Positions 23,401-34,826 of a stretch of 64,000 bases of DNA are shown here, piece by piece. The notes under the pieces were generated by a model, which saw only the letters and a program-made list of their open reading frames with translations, was not told the DNA's origin and ran no database searches. The translations under genes were made by a program, and so were the position numbers. Source of the DNA: Eriocheir sinensis. Lineage: Eukaryota > Arthropoda > Malacostraca > Decapoda > Varunidae. The DNA is taken from NCBI RefSeq assembly GCF_024679095.1, contig NW_026111665.1:62001-126000 (forward strand), read 5' to 3'. Every line of letters begins with the position of its first letter. Position 1 is the stretch's first letter.

Positions 23401-26400
23401 TGCCAACTGGCAAGAATTGCGAATCTCTGGAAATATATCTGTACATGGGACAGCACTAGGGGGGGCAGCTCTAGCTGCTGCCTCCCTTGCAAGTCCATCA
23501 GCTCGTTCGTTCCCGTGTACGCCAACGTGTCCTGGAACCCAACAAAACCCAACGCGATATCCCCTGTTGCTGAGCAAATACAGCCACTCGAGAGCAGATA
23601 AAACTAGGGGATTAACAGAGGGAGTAAAGGAGCCCAGCGCAGAAAGAGCGCTACCAGAACCACTAAAGATCACAAAAGAGTTCACATGAAGGGTAAAAAT
23701 AATCTGTAAAGAGAGGACTATTGCAAACAGCTCTGCAGTAAATACGGAAGCAACAGAAGAATGACTACCTCCCCGACAGAAGGAGGGGAACACAACACCA
23801 AAGCCAACTCCAGGATCCAATTTAGAGCCATCAGTAAAGACAGGGATGGAGTCCGAGTGTTCAGTGAAATGCTCTAAAAATAAGGATCGGGACGCATATG
23901 GCGGTAAAACCCTCTTACTATTTATAGTGGGAGAACACACGGATACACCGGGCAACTGCCAGTATCCAACCCTAGGTACTCGATAAGGGATGATAGGAAT
24001 GGGAGGGAAAGACAACGGTGTCATGGCAGACGCTACCCGAAACCCAAAAGGTTTAGGGAAACTAGGTCGTTCATCATATGCAGGCGAACGGGAATCCCGC
24101 AAAATTGACACACAAGGAACTGATTCTGGAAGGCGTTGGACGCGGAACCAGCAACGGAATAGAGAGGACTGGCGTCTCAAATCCAGAGGCAGGACGCCAG
24201 CATCCACGAGAAGGCTAGGTATCGGTGAAGACCGGAATGCACCAGTAGCCAAGCGGACCCCGGCATGATGCGTTGAGTCCAACACGCGTAGGCGAGCTTC
24301 CTTGGCGGAGGAGTATACCTCGCAGCTATATTCCAATTTGGAAAGGATGAGTGGTCTGTGGAGGAGGAGTAGCGTGTCCCTGTCTGCACCCCAAGAGGTA
24401 TGAGCTAAAACACGAAGGAGGGACAGGGCTTTCTGACAAGCCGCCTTAACGTAACGTAAATGAGGCACCCAGGTTAGGCGGCTATCAAATAAAAGACCGA
24501 GGTAACGAGTCGTCTCTACACAGGACAGTCGCCTATTACCAAGATATAAGTCAGGGTCCGGATGAACGCCTCGAAGACGACAGAAATGCATAGCTACTGT
24601 CTTTGAGGACGAAAATCGAAAGCCGCGCGTATTTGCCCAATTGGCGACTCTATTAATTGTCAATTGCAGTTTTCGTTCAATCAGCGACATCCTTGCCGCA
24701 GAAAACGAAATGGATAAATCGTCTACATATAAGGAGCTATGAACTCCATCAGGCAGGACACCAACGACTCCATTAATAGCCACAGCAAATAGCGTAACAC
24801 TGAGAATACTTCCCTGTGGTACACCATCCTCAAGTGGACAAACCTCGGAAAGAGTACTCCCCACTCTAACCCGTAAAAGACGATGAGATAAAAACTCCTG
24901 AATAAAAACAGGGAGACGGCCACGAAGACCAAACTCAAACAGGTTAAGTAAAATTCCATGACACCAAGCGGTGTCATAGGCCTTCTCCAGATCAAAAAAC
25001 ACGGTCACCTGGTGGTGATTATTGGCAAACGCCTCACAAACTGAGGACTCCAAGGATAAAAGAGCATCCGAAGTGGAGCGCACCCTTCGGAAACCATATT
25101 GCACCGGGGTCAATAAATTCCGGCTCTCCAAGTACCACATAAGCCTGACATTCATCATCTTCTCCATCACTTTACAAATGCAGGATGTCAAAGAAATAGG
25201 ACGATAGTTTGTTGCTTTGAGATGATCTTTCCCAGGCTTCAGAATGGGGAGAATTACAGCCACACTCCACAGAGATGGAAAATCACCGGTACGCCAAATG
25301 AAATTGTCAAGATCCAATAAAAATGTAAAACCACAGTCAGACATGTGGCGTAAGAAAGCATAAGGGATGTCGTCTGGACCTGGCGAGGAATCATGACACT
25401 GGGATAAAGCCGTCTTCAACTCGGAGAGATAAAATGGGATATTATAAGATTCCCCTCCGGTGGAAGCGAAGTTAACGCCGAGTGATTCCAAATCCCGGCG
25501 ATGACGTGCCCCTGGTGCAGTAGGATCTTTCCTAGAGACACTGGCAAAGTGCTTGGCGATTAGGTCAGCAACAATGTTAGGGTCCGCCACCGTCTCCCCT
25601 GCATGCGATAGCACTGGAGGGAGAGGGGGGGAAAACTTCCCAGAGATCTTACGAACTCTGTTAAAGACTTCTGTGAGTATAGTTCTGGTAGTGATGGAAA
25701 AAAGATAAGCCTTCCAAGAAATTCGTTGAGCCTCCTTGAAAGTGCGTCGTGCTCGAGCACGCGCTCGCCGAAAAGCATCCAAACACTGGGGGTCCCCACG
25801 GTGACGACGAAGTCGAGAGAATGCAGCACGCTTCTCTTGCACAGCAGTAGTGCAAGCAGCGTTCCACCAGGGAACAGGACGTTTAGGGAACTGACCAGAC
25901 GTCCTGGAGACGGATTGAAGGGATGCAGAATGTAAGGCATCAGTGAAATAGGATGCAGCCTCATCGGAAGTTCCAAAGTCAGCCAACGGACGAAGAGAGG
26001 AGCTAAGATCCGTAAATCGCTGCCAGTCTGCTTTATCTAGATGGATGGGGCCAGTACTGACACGGTCAGGGAGGGTAGAACCAAAAGATGTGAGAAGTAT
26101 CATGTTAGCTGAACCCTTTATCTTGGACACCTTATGAACAGAACTAGGGCACATCCCAAATATTTCCTCCTCAGATAACTCATAGAGGTCATGGTTATAT
26201 ATACTGCCTTTACTATAATTGAAGGTATGATGTGCTTTGACCGTTTCAAACATGTTGTCAGCAGGGCATGGTAGATGTTGCACCATTTTAGCTTGAGTAA
26301 TATCTTTAGCCCTGACTAACACTCCCTTCCCATACTCTTTCAGATTCCCCTCAAGGATCGTACCAATTTCTTTGGCGAGGTATCTGGCAGCATGACTGAA

Positions 26401-27300
26401 GTGGCCACGCCCATTCTTATAGTATGCAACAAACCAACGAGGGGGAGGGACATGGCTGTCCCTGGGAGTTGGCTCTAACAAAGCGTCTTCAAAGAGATTC
26501 GGGACATAGTCCATGTCACTGTCCGAAATATTGGAAGAGCGAAGAAGTTTCGCTTGAAATCCAGCACCTGCGATAGGCAGAGTCGCAACAGCATCACACG
26601 CCGACTGGGCTTCAGCGCTGGAGGAAAAGGTCACATTGCATCTGCTTGACTTGAAGTCTCCATCATAAATGAGACGGATACGAAGGACTGTGCCAAATGG
26701 CTTGAATAAGGAGTGCAAGGCACGGTAGGAAAACGATGGATCGATATTCACCATCTGAAGTGCGTCCAGCTTGGTAGAGGGACGCACATCAGAGTTACCC
26801 CCGGAATGGGAGGCAGCCTTGTCAGACACACATGGACTTTTGTGTCGCACGGACTTATCTTGGTGAACCCCTCTAGGAGGTAGGGACTTTCCAGCGGCAC
26901 CACCAGGAGCCGTGAAAGGCTCCAAGGTGGCGACGAGAGAGGACCGTGTAGGGGTAATCGGGGACAGGCGGACGTCAGGGAGAGAGGCAGGCCGTGGCAA
27001 GGGAAACTTACCCATGCACAGGGGAGGTGTTTCACTCCCCCACACCCCCACCCACCACGGAGCCCAACAAGGGGAGGCTGGATGTTGGGGCCAGACCGCA
27101 CCCAACAGCCCCAGGGGTAATGGGGAAGTATACGCATCCACTGCCAGGTGTTTAACGGCGGCCGCGGGACCGTTGCGACCGCCCACCCGGCAATGACCAC
27201 TTGACCCTAGCCATCGCATGACCAGCCGATTGATTCTGTGGGGCCACACTGGACCGCCCGTCTTACCCCAACCCTCCCACCAAAGGAGCGTGTTGCCCAC
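23311..27300 (-). CDS. In-frame fusion of LINE ORF1 (RRM-like) with ORF2 linker-RT-RNase H; endonuclease missing
   Basis: An open frame of 1329 codons. Residues about 180-260 look like an RNA-recognition fold (LQMVNIDPSFSYRALHSLF and SRCNVTFSSSAEAQSACDA). The ORF1-like part continues to about residue 415. Near 26050 the reading passes straight to HLDKADWQRFTDLSSSLRP, which normally follows the endonuclease, so zinc knuckles and endonuclease are absent. RT motifs follow: VTVFFDLEKAYDTAW (A), GVPQGSILSVTLFAVAING (B), SLYVDDLSIS (C). RNase H has VFTDGSKLDPG, TAELFAI and WVPGHVGVHGNERADGLA. Its third catalytic block reads FSGSGSAL where an Asp (SDS) is expected. A transposition-competent product is unlikely. 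The actual start codon is uncertain. Confidence 0.8.
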   Translation of the reverse strand: MGNTLLWWEGWGKTGGPVWPHRINRLVMRWLGSSGHCRVGGRNGPAAAVKHLAVDAYTSPLPLGLLGAVWPQHPASPCWAPWWVGVWGSETPPLCMGKFPLPRPASLPDVRLSPITPTRSSLVATLEPFTAPGGAAGKSLPPRGVHQDKSVRHKSPCVSDKAASHSGGNSDVRPSTKLDALQMVNIDPSFSYRALHSLFKPFGTVLRIRLIYDGDFKSSRCNVTFSSSAEAQSACDAVATLPIAGAGFQAKLLRSSNISDSDMDYVPNLFEDALLEPTPRDSHVPPPRWFVAYYKNGRGHFSHAARYLAKEIGTILEGNLKEYGKGVLVRAKDITQAKMVQHLPCPADNMFETVKAHHTFNYSKGSIYNHDLYELSEEEIFGMCPSSVHKVSKIKGSANMILLTSFGSTLPDRVSTGPIHLDKADWQRFTDLSSSLRPLADFGTSDEAASYFTDALHSASLQSVSRTSGQFPKRPVPWWNAACTTAVQEKRAAFSRLRRHRGDPQCLDAFRRARARARRTFKEAQRISWKAYLFSITTRTILTEVFNRVRKISGKFSPPLPPVLSHAGETVADPNIVADLIAKHFASVSRKDPTAPGARHRRDLESLGVNFASTGGESYNIPFYLSELKTALSQCHDSSPGPDDIPYAFLRHMSDCGFTFLLDLDNFIWRTGDFPSLWSVAVILPILKPGKDHLKATNYRPISLTSCICKVMEKMMNVRLMWYLESRNLLTPVQYGFRRVRSTSDALLSLESSVCEAFANNHHQVTVFFDLEKAYDTAWCHGILLNLFEFGLRGRLPVFIQEFLSHRLLRVRVGSTLSEVCPLEDGVPQGSILSVTLFAVAINGVVGVLPDGVHSSLYVDDLSISFSAARMSLIERKLQLTINRVANWANTRGFRFSSSKTVAMHFCRLRGVHPDPDLYLGNRRLSCVETTRYLGLLFDSRLTWVPHLRYVKAACQKALSLLRVLAHTSWGADRDTLLLLHRPLILSKLEYSCEVYSSAKEARLRVLDSTHHAGVRLATGAFRSSPIPSLLVDAGVLPLDLRRQSSLFRCWFRVQRLPESVPCVSILRDSRSPAYDERPSFPKPFGFRVASAMTPLSFPPIPIIPYRVPRVGYWQLPGVSVCSPTINSKRVLPPYASRSLFLEHFTEHSDSIPVFTDGSKLDPGVGFGVVFPSFCRGGSHSSVASVFTAELFAIVLSLQIIFTLHVNSFVIFSGSGSALSALGSFTPSVNPLVLSALEWLYLLSNRGYRVGFCWVPGHVGVHGNERADGLAREAAARAAPPSAVPCTDIFPEIRNSCQLAGEVECSGCDFQNGRDCQDCVSSLVIRKCP

Positions 27301-27602
27301 CGAGGGGAACTACACCCTGCCCCGCGGTGGACTCAACCCCCAGATGAGAGGGCACGGGGAGTATACGGGACGCCACGCACGGCAAACACGTGGGGACACA
27401 GTAGCCCTGCCTTAGGCGGTAAAAGGGCAGGGCGGGCGAAGGCAACATCACCAGTAGGCCTCTTCTACCGGTGATGAGGGGGGAGCACTTGGTCCACGAG
27501 GCCAACGGACATCAAGCCCTATCGAGGTGGGCAAGCCACAACGATAGGTGATGCCGCCGACCTCGCTTCAAGCCCCGTCACCACGACAAGGTGACTCCCC
27601 TT

Positions 27603-29990
27603 CGACGGGGTTCTGTAATAGGGAGACCAAAACTGTACACAGTACTTAAACAGGGTCGAACCAATGAATTATACAGTTTTAATATTACTTTTCCCGATTT
27701 ATTATTAAAGACTCGTCCAATGGAGCCAACCAATTTGTTTGCAGTTTTAACTACCTCTGAACAATGCTGACCGGGCTTTAAATCGCTTGGTATAGTGATT
27801 CCAAGATCCTTTTATTTTCTTACTGCAGAAAGTTGTTGGCCATTCATTACTTACCGAACGCGATTGTTATTTTTTCCGATGTGCAACACTTTACATTTGT
27901 CAACGTTAAATTTCATTTGCCAATGATTGGCCCAGCGAGCAAGTTGATCTAGATCTAATTGTAAAGCTTCTTCGTCGAGTGTCGCAGTTACTTTACTAGC
28001 AATTTTTGTGTCATCAGCAAATTTTGATACTTTGCAAGTGAGCCATCATCGATATCATTAACATAAATTAAGAAGAGCATGGGGCCAAGCCCTCATCCTT
28101 GAGGTACGCCGTTTCTGACTTCGAGCCAGTTAGATGTAACACTGTTTAGAACTACTCGCTGTTTCCGCTCAGAGAGCCAGTCCACAAGGCAAATGTGAAT
28201 GTTACCCGAGATACCGTGCGCCAATAGTTTGCTGAACAATCGTTGGTGGGGGACCTTATCAAATGCCTTTTGGAAATCCAGATACATGATATCTTATGAT
28301 CTGCTTTCATCTAACACCTCAAAAATATAATGAAAAAAATTAAGTAAGTTTGTTAAACACGAACGTTTACTACGGAAGCCATGTTGCGAGTTGTTTATTA
28401 TATTATTTTCTTCGAAGAATTTCACCATATTGTCGCGAATGATAGTCTCCATTAACTTACAAACAATCGATGGCAGGCTAATTGGTCGATAGTTTCTTGG
28501 ATGAGACTTAGTCCCCCTTTTTGAAAATTGGTGTGACTTTTGCTAGTTTTCAATCCGACGGAACTTTTCCAGCCGTTAAAGATTTATTGAATATGATGGA
28601 GAGCGGTTTACAAATTTGATGTTTGATTTCTTTTAAGACCCTTGGGGTAATTTTGTCTGGACCAGGAGCTTTGCTTACTTTAATCTTTTCAATTGTGCAT
28701 AAAATGTCACTTTCTACGATGAGCACGCCACTTAACATCTTTTCTGTCCTTTAACCTTCGGCGGTTGAGTTGATCAACAATCTTCGTCGGTAAATACGGA
28801 TGCAAAAAAGTTATTTAGGATTGTAGCCATTTCATTTTCATCATTCGTGTGGTTACCATTATCATTAGCAAGCGGTCCGATACCACAAGTGAGTGACTTT
28901 TTATTATTTACATAGCTAAAAAATTCTTTAGGAATATACTTACTCGTTTCCGCTATATATTCTTCAATATTTTTCTTGCTTCTTTTTATTAATTTCTTGG
29001 TTTTGCGGCGAATTCTGTCCAACTCTAGTTTGTCAGCCTCACTCTGAGTTGAGATGTATCTACTATATTCGCGTTTTTTAAGAGATAGACTATTTTGAGT
29101 TTCGTTATTCCACCATTTGGGTTTCTTCTTAAAAGCTAAACGTCTGTTACGATAGGGTACACATATGCTTATAACATTGTTCAATATTGTGGTGAAGGCC
29201 CCCCAAGATTTATCAATATCTGTTTCCGTCGAGATTTTAGTCCAGTCAGAATTATTTAGAATTGATCGGAGTCTTACGAAATTCGCTCTCTGATAATCAG
29301 GCACCTTTTCTTTACTAGGAGTTACTTTACTTTCTTTCATATTGGTACTGAGTGTGATTGTTCGGTGATCGCTAGAATTAAAAATTGGACCAACATTTAC
29401 TTCCTTAACTAGATCAGCTGTCGTTGAAAAGATAAGGTCAAGTATATTATTTTCCCGACTCGGTTCTTGAACGTGTTGATGTAAATCACTTTCTAGTAAA
29501 TTTGTGTACAGGTCGAGCCCTGTATGACAGTTCAACGGTTCACCGTATCTTTTCACTGGCAAGTTAAAGTCCCCAACAATTACTGCCTCGAAACTGCTAC
29601 TTGTTTCTAATAATAATTCACTTGATGCGTGGTCGATATCAAGAGTCTGCCCTGGCGGTCTGGAGATAAATCCAATTACTATTTTACGAGATTTATTTTT
29701 AATTTCAATGAAGACCATGTCTACATTGGTTATAATATATGTTTTCACTGATACTGGATGGAGAGAGTTGTGGATATAAAAGATAACGCCTCCACCTCGT
29801 CTGTTCTCACTGTCATGACTAAAGATGGTATAACCCGGTAATCTATATTCCGCAATGAAATCTCTATTTGAAGTGTCTATCCAAGATTATGTGCCTCCGA
29901 TGATGTGATAATGATTTGTAGTTGCGAGGACCTCTAAGTCTTCAAATTTGTTACGTAGGCTACGAGCGTTTACATAGCAAGCTTTGATGT
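27603..29990 (-). pseudogene. CR1-like LINE (esterase type) ORF2: endonuclease and RT, 3' end missing
   Basis: The minus strand holds an endonuclease N-terminus with frame breaks (29750-29990). The intact endonuclease C-terminal half and linker at 28774-29748 show VGDFNLPVKRYG, NNILDLIFS and SDHRTITL (the SDH block intact). Further pieces are APGPDKITPRVLKE, MYLDFQKAFDKVPHQRL (RT motif A) and RNGVPQG (motif B). The RT reading decays through 27650 and stops at 27603, where the I-like element begins. The linker frame is long and undisturbed, so decay is moderate. Confidence 0.8.
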
Positions 29991-30026
29991 GATTCGAGTA
30001 GGGGGTTTCGCGGGTTGAGTGCTCCC

Positions 30027-31017
30027 TTACGGTGGAACTGTTGGTGTTCTCGCCTCCGCGTTTTTTGGCTTTCGAAGAGCCACTTGGTCACAGAGCAGCC
30101 TCCCAAAACGAGCTGCTCCAACAGGGTTTAAGTGGATACCATCAGCAAGGAACAATTCTGAATCGTAGTAAAAAACTGTTCCACAAGTTAGCGAACTGGA
30201 CGTTTTCTTGTGAGCAAAGGGACTGAAGTCTGTTGTTTGTGCTGAAGGCCTTACTGTAAAAGCTAGATTCGGCACCGACCCTCGGGAGGATTCCTGAGAT
30301 TATGATGTTACTGGCATCCATTTTACGTTTATACTGCTTGATCATGAGGCGGTATTTCTCGAGCAGTTCCTCAGAACGGGTTGTCTTTACGTCATTTGTC
30401 CCCGCGTGAATGACAAAGAGGGTGTTTCGGTCGGCATTTCTCGTGACATCATCGCACGCTGCGGTGATGTCGTCCAGTCTGGCACCGGGGTAGCAGTAAC
30501 GTTTTCTGCGGCCGTTTGATAAACGACCACAGAACTCAACCAGCTGGCCACGCACTATGGAGTCCCCAACTAGGCGAGTCTCAAACTCCTCCTCCATGGT
30601 GTCTGCCAGCACCTGGAACCTATTGAAGGTAGTGGGGGTCAGTAAATCCTTGGTTGTCTGCTTCGGTTTGGGTACATTTCTTACAAGTTGGAACCCGACA
30701 TCCTGTGAGGCAGGCTGGGAGTCAATCTGTGAGGCAGGTAACACGTCCTCCCGTGAAGCAGGAGGGTCGTCTGGAGAGGGCACAGTCTCGTTGGAGGGCC
30801 TCTCCACCATCGATGGTGGAGTCACTGCCACATTATTTGGAACAAATTCCTGAAAGGCTTCGAATTTTTTTTCAAGATTATCATGTTTGACTTTCCATGC
30901 AGTCACAGCCTTCTGAAGATGTAATCTTTGAACGCAGAGGCGGCAAGTTCTACTCAGCTGGAAGTACTGAGCTGCAAATTGTCCGGAACAGACGTCACAC
31001 TTAAGGTTCGAGGTCAT
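30027..31017 (-). pseudogene. CR1-like LINE ORF1 with zinc-finger-like N-terminus and SGNH/GDSL esterase domain (one frameshift)
   Basis: The ATG at 31017 starts MTSNLKCDVC. A CxxC...CxxC block (residues 8-28) and a charged helix (about 35-60) suggest a small zinc-binding module plus coiled coil. Residues about 145-280 show the SGNH hydrolase blocks VGDSIVRG (Ser) and IHAGTNDV (Gly/Asn). After a frameshift near 30200, DGIHLNPVGAARFGRLL supplies the Asp-His pair. Esterase-bearing ORF1 proteins are established for CR1-type LINEs, and the lipid-related role there is not settled. ORF2 lies directly downstream. A second copy is at 43476-43910. Confidence 0.8.
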
Positions 31018-31019
31018 TG

Positions 31020-32270
31020 TTAGAAATTTAAGCGAGTTAACAGTTTGGGCAAATATTAAAAGCGCTTTCGAAATAACTTAAAGTGTGACCATAAATTGAA
31101 TTGGAAAAAAATTGTGCATGGAAATTAGATACTGCTGTGTTAGATGCCTCCAACACTGAGAGTTCGCTCCCACAGGGTCTTGAAAACGCCTCAAAGACCA
31201 ATCGCTTGTCCTGAGCCTCGGTCACGAGAGAGCCTTTCACAACCCGGCGCTTTTCAGCTATTATCCTCGTAGTTTTGTCCCATAGAACAGGGCCGGCGTA
31301 GTCACTCAGAGCAGAACTGGCAAGGGAGGAGAGGAACCAGCAATTCATTTCCACATTCCGAAATGTCTAACCCAGCTCTTCGACCCTTTCGAGGCCTGGC
31401 CAGTGGCACCTGTCACCAGATGTTCTCCACCAAATCTAGAGAGTATCAGACGCCCTTCCTGAGAGACCAAAAAGCTGAAATAGTCCTTGAGTATAAGATA
31501 AACCCTCAGAAACTCCACCTAGAAGCAGAACCAGCTATCATGCAGAATAGGGATGGGAGTACCCTTGATAGAGGGGAGGGACGGGGAGCTCACACCGACA
31601 GCTGGTTCCCAGGGAGGCTTTTTAGTATAGAGGTCGCCACACTCCTCTACACCGTAGGCCTAAATAATTAGGCACGGTCCAGCTGACTAGGACCCTGGAA
31701 CTCCAGCCATTGCCTCATAAAGAGATCCTCTGCCTGCAGTCCAATCCACCACTGCTGCTGCCCAGAGGCTTCACCGTGACCCTGGCACGGGAGACAGATC
31801 AGGAATTACACCTTGTCCAAGGGTGACCTGAGACTATGCAGGGCAGGAACGTCTAGTTCCCTGAGGTGAAAACACTTCACCCGCATACCGGAGGAGTAGG
31901 AGGAGGAGGGGGAAGGATATACGGAAGATGATAGAGAGCATAACGAATAGGAGGTAAGGAGGAGGAGACAGAAGAAGGGGAGGAAGAGGAAGAGTAAAGG
32001 GGCAAGGAAGAAGACGGAAAAGGAGAGGAAGGCTGAAAAAAACACCCAAAGAAAATAAAGAAAAAATATGATAAGGAAAATAAGAAAATAGAAAGGAGAG
32101 GAAGAGGAGGAGGAAGAGGAGAAAGGTGGGAGCGAGTGACGGAGATTAGAGGGAGATGAGGAAGAACATGGAGATGAGTGGAAGGAGGGTGGAAGGAGGG
32201 AGTAAGGAAATGGAGGGAGGGGGAAGGAGGAGAAGAAAGAATGAAGAAAAGGAGATCAAAAGAATGTAAA
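31020..32270. other. Unassigned DNA; purine-rich from about 31860
   Basis: The first 340 bases may be the 5' leader of the CR1 copy. A 102-codon frame at 31363-31671 (+) shows no recognisable domain. From about 31860 to 32270 the sequence is A/G-rich low complexity. Confidence 0.45.
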
Positions 32271-32273
<3 letters not shown>

Positions 32274-32342
<69 letters not shown>

Positions 32343-32379
32343 CATCTCCCTGTTTTCTCCTCATCTTTATCTTACCTCC

Positions 32380-32444
<65 letters not shown>
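32274..32444. repeat. Two (CT)n microsatellites
   Basis: (CT)n at about 32274-32338 and 32383-32444, separated by 45 bp. Confidence 0.95.
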
Positions 32445-32448
<4 letters not shown>

Positions 32449-32600
32449 GTGTCAGCATATGCCTAAATAATGAGCCTGTTTATCATCAGGGCAGAACGAG
32501 AGACACGTGCATACTCACCCTATCACGACCACCACGGCACTGACTCCCTTGCCATGCACTCCTAGTATTTATATGTAACTTGGGTTACGTTAAAGTTAAC
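32445..32600 (+). mobile_element. LINE family C, 3' end
   Basis: Matches 10732-10885 closely, for example TTTATCATCAGGGCAG and TAGTATTTATATGTAACTTGGG. It is a short, severely 5'-truncated copy attached to (CT)n. Confidence 0.85.
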
Positions 32601-32639
32601 GTTAACACTGGCGACATTTCATGAACTATGAGGAGTTTC

Positions 32640-34826
32640 TAAAACTGATCCTATACAGTATTAGGCTATCATATAAGAAGATAGAAAGAAAGCCAACATG
32701 GCGGCGGAAATTAAGAGGTAGAGGATTATCAGTAAGAGGAGGAGAGCTGATAAGACGAAGAGCCTTAAACTCCACTCTGTCCAAGAGAGCTGTGTGAGTG
32801 GAGCCCCCCACACGTGAGATGCATACACCATGCGAGGGGGGGGGGGGGGGGCAGAAGAACTGGCGGAGACGATACAGAACGCCCAACCTCGAGGAAGCTG
32901 ATTTAGTGAGAGACGAGATGTGAAGTTTCCAGTTAACATTTTGAGTTAAGGATAGACCGAGGATGTTTAGTGTTGAAGATGGTGACAGCTGAGTGTTGTT
33001 GAATAATAGGAGATAGGTGTTTGGAAGATTGTATCGAGTTGATAGGTGGATAACTTTTTTTTTTGAGGCATTGAAGGACACAAGGTTTCTTTTACCCCAA
33101 TCGGAAATGATAGTAAGGTGTGAGGTTAAGCGTTCTACAGCCTCCAGCCTGGAGTCATGTAATTCCTGTTGAGAGGGTCTTCTGTTGAATGTAGTTGAAT
33201 AATGCTGAGTGGAGTTATCAGCGTATGAGTGGATAGGACAGTTTGTTATGGGAAGAAGACCATTGATGAATAACAGGAAGAGAGTGGGTGATAGGACAGA
33301 GCCCTGTTTATGAGAAGAACAGTGATCATCTACCACAGCAGAGATAGAACGGCCGGAAAGGAAACTGGAGATAAAGGAACAGAGAGAAGGATATAATCCG
33401 AAAGAGGGCAGTTTAGAAAAAAATGACTTGTGCCAGACTCTATCGAAGGCTTTCGATATATCTAGTGCAACTGAGAAAGTTTCACCGAAACGGCTAAGAG
33501 AGGATGACCAAGAGTCAGTTAAGAGAGAAAGGTCGCCAGTAGAACGCCCCCTTGCGAAACCCATACTGGCGATCAGATAGAAGGTTAGAAGAGGAAAGGT
33601 ACTTTTGAATCTTCCGGTTAAGAATTGATTCAAAAGCTTTAGATAGACAAGAAAGTAAAGTTATAAGGCGGTAGTTTGAGGGATTGGAACGGTCACCCTT
33701 CGTATGCACAGGCTGAACGAAGGCGTACTTCCAGCAGGAGGGAAAGGTATATGTTGATAGGCAGAGGTGAAAGAGTTTGACCAGGCAGGTTGTCAGCACG
33801 GAAGCACAGTTTTTAAGGACAATAGGAGGTACTTCATCAGGTCCATAAGCCTTCTGAGAGTTAAGGCCAGGGAGGGCATAGAAAACATTATTAGGAAGAA
33901 TCTTAATAACAGGCATAAAGGAGTCGGAGGGGGGATGAGTTAGAGGAATATGCCCATAATCGTCCAGAGTGGAGTTGTTACAGAAAGTTTGAGCGAAGAC
34001 TTCAGCTATAGAGATAGAAGAGACGGGAGTGCTGCCGTCTGGGCTAAGAAGAGGCGGGAAAGAGGAAGAAGTGAAATTGTAGGAGATATTTTTGGCTAAG
34101 TGCCAGAAGTCTCTGGAAGAATTAGAGAAAGCAAGGTGTTGACATTTGCTATGGATAAAGACATTATTGGTAAGTCGAAAAATAGATTTGGCACGATTAC
34201 GGGCGGAAATGTAATGGTCATGGTTAGCGGGAGTTTGAAGGTGCTGGTACCTTTTGTGAGCTGCCTCTCTATCTCTGACAGCACGAGAACAAGCGTGATT
34301 AAACCAAGGCTTTTTAGCATGGGGAGTAGAGAAAGTACGTGGACTGTATGCCTCCATTCCTGAGACAATCACCTCTGTGATGCGCTGGGCACACACAGAG
34401 GGGACTCTATCCTGGAAGCAGTAATCATTCCACGGGAAATCAGAAAAGTACATCCTCAGGTCGTCCCACCGAGCTGAAGAAAAATGCCAGAAGCATCGCC
34501 TCTTCGGTGGGTCCAGAGGGTGTACAGGAGCGATAGGACAGAATACAGAAATATGGTTGTGATCGGAGGAGCCCAACGGAGAGAACAGTTTGACAGAGTA
34601 AGCAGAAGGGTTAGAGGTAAGGAAGAGGTCTAGTGTGTTGGGCCGGTCTCCAAGACGGTCGGGAATACGTGTAGGGTGCTGAGCCAACTGCTCTAGGTCA
34701 TTGAGGAGAGCAAAGTTGTAGGCTTGTTCACCAGGCTGGTCAGTGAAAGAGGATGAAAACCAAAGCTGGTGGTGAACATTGAAATCTCCGAGGATGGAGA
34801 ATTCAGCGAAGGGAGAGTGGGTCAAG
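32640..34826 (-). pseudogene. LINE family A ORF2, longest copy (endonuclease C-half, RT, C-terminus)
   Basis: Two overlapping minus frames, 33515-34825 and 32626-33633. The first shows [30 protein letters not shown] (SDH intact), a linker ([20 protein letters not shown]) and the RT start ([20 protein letters not shown]). The second shows VALDISKAFDRVWH (motif A), KQGSVLSPTLFLLFINGLL (motif B; the usual P is K) and SYADNSTQHYS. The YADD box is thus YADN, which should abolish polymerase activity. The shift lies near 33540. The C-terminus is cut near 32640. A further fragment of the same family abuts at 34827. Confidence 0.85.

Larger units (their letters stand above)
22870..27602 (-). mobile_element. 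I-like LINE with fused ORF1-ORF2
   Basis: Approximate extent of a minus-strand non-LTR element: a 5' leader with GC-rich sequence (about 27300-27602), a single long open frame (27300-23311), a frameshifted C-terminus to 23094, and A-rich DNA beyond (22870-23040). The upstream neighbour, a CR1 copy, is cut at 27603, so this element may have inserted there. No target duplication could be verified. Confidence 0.6.
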
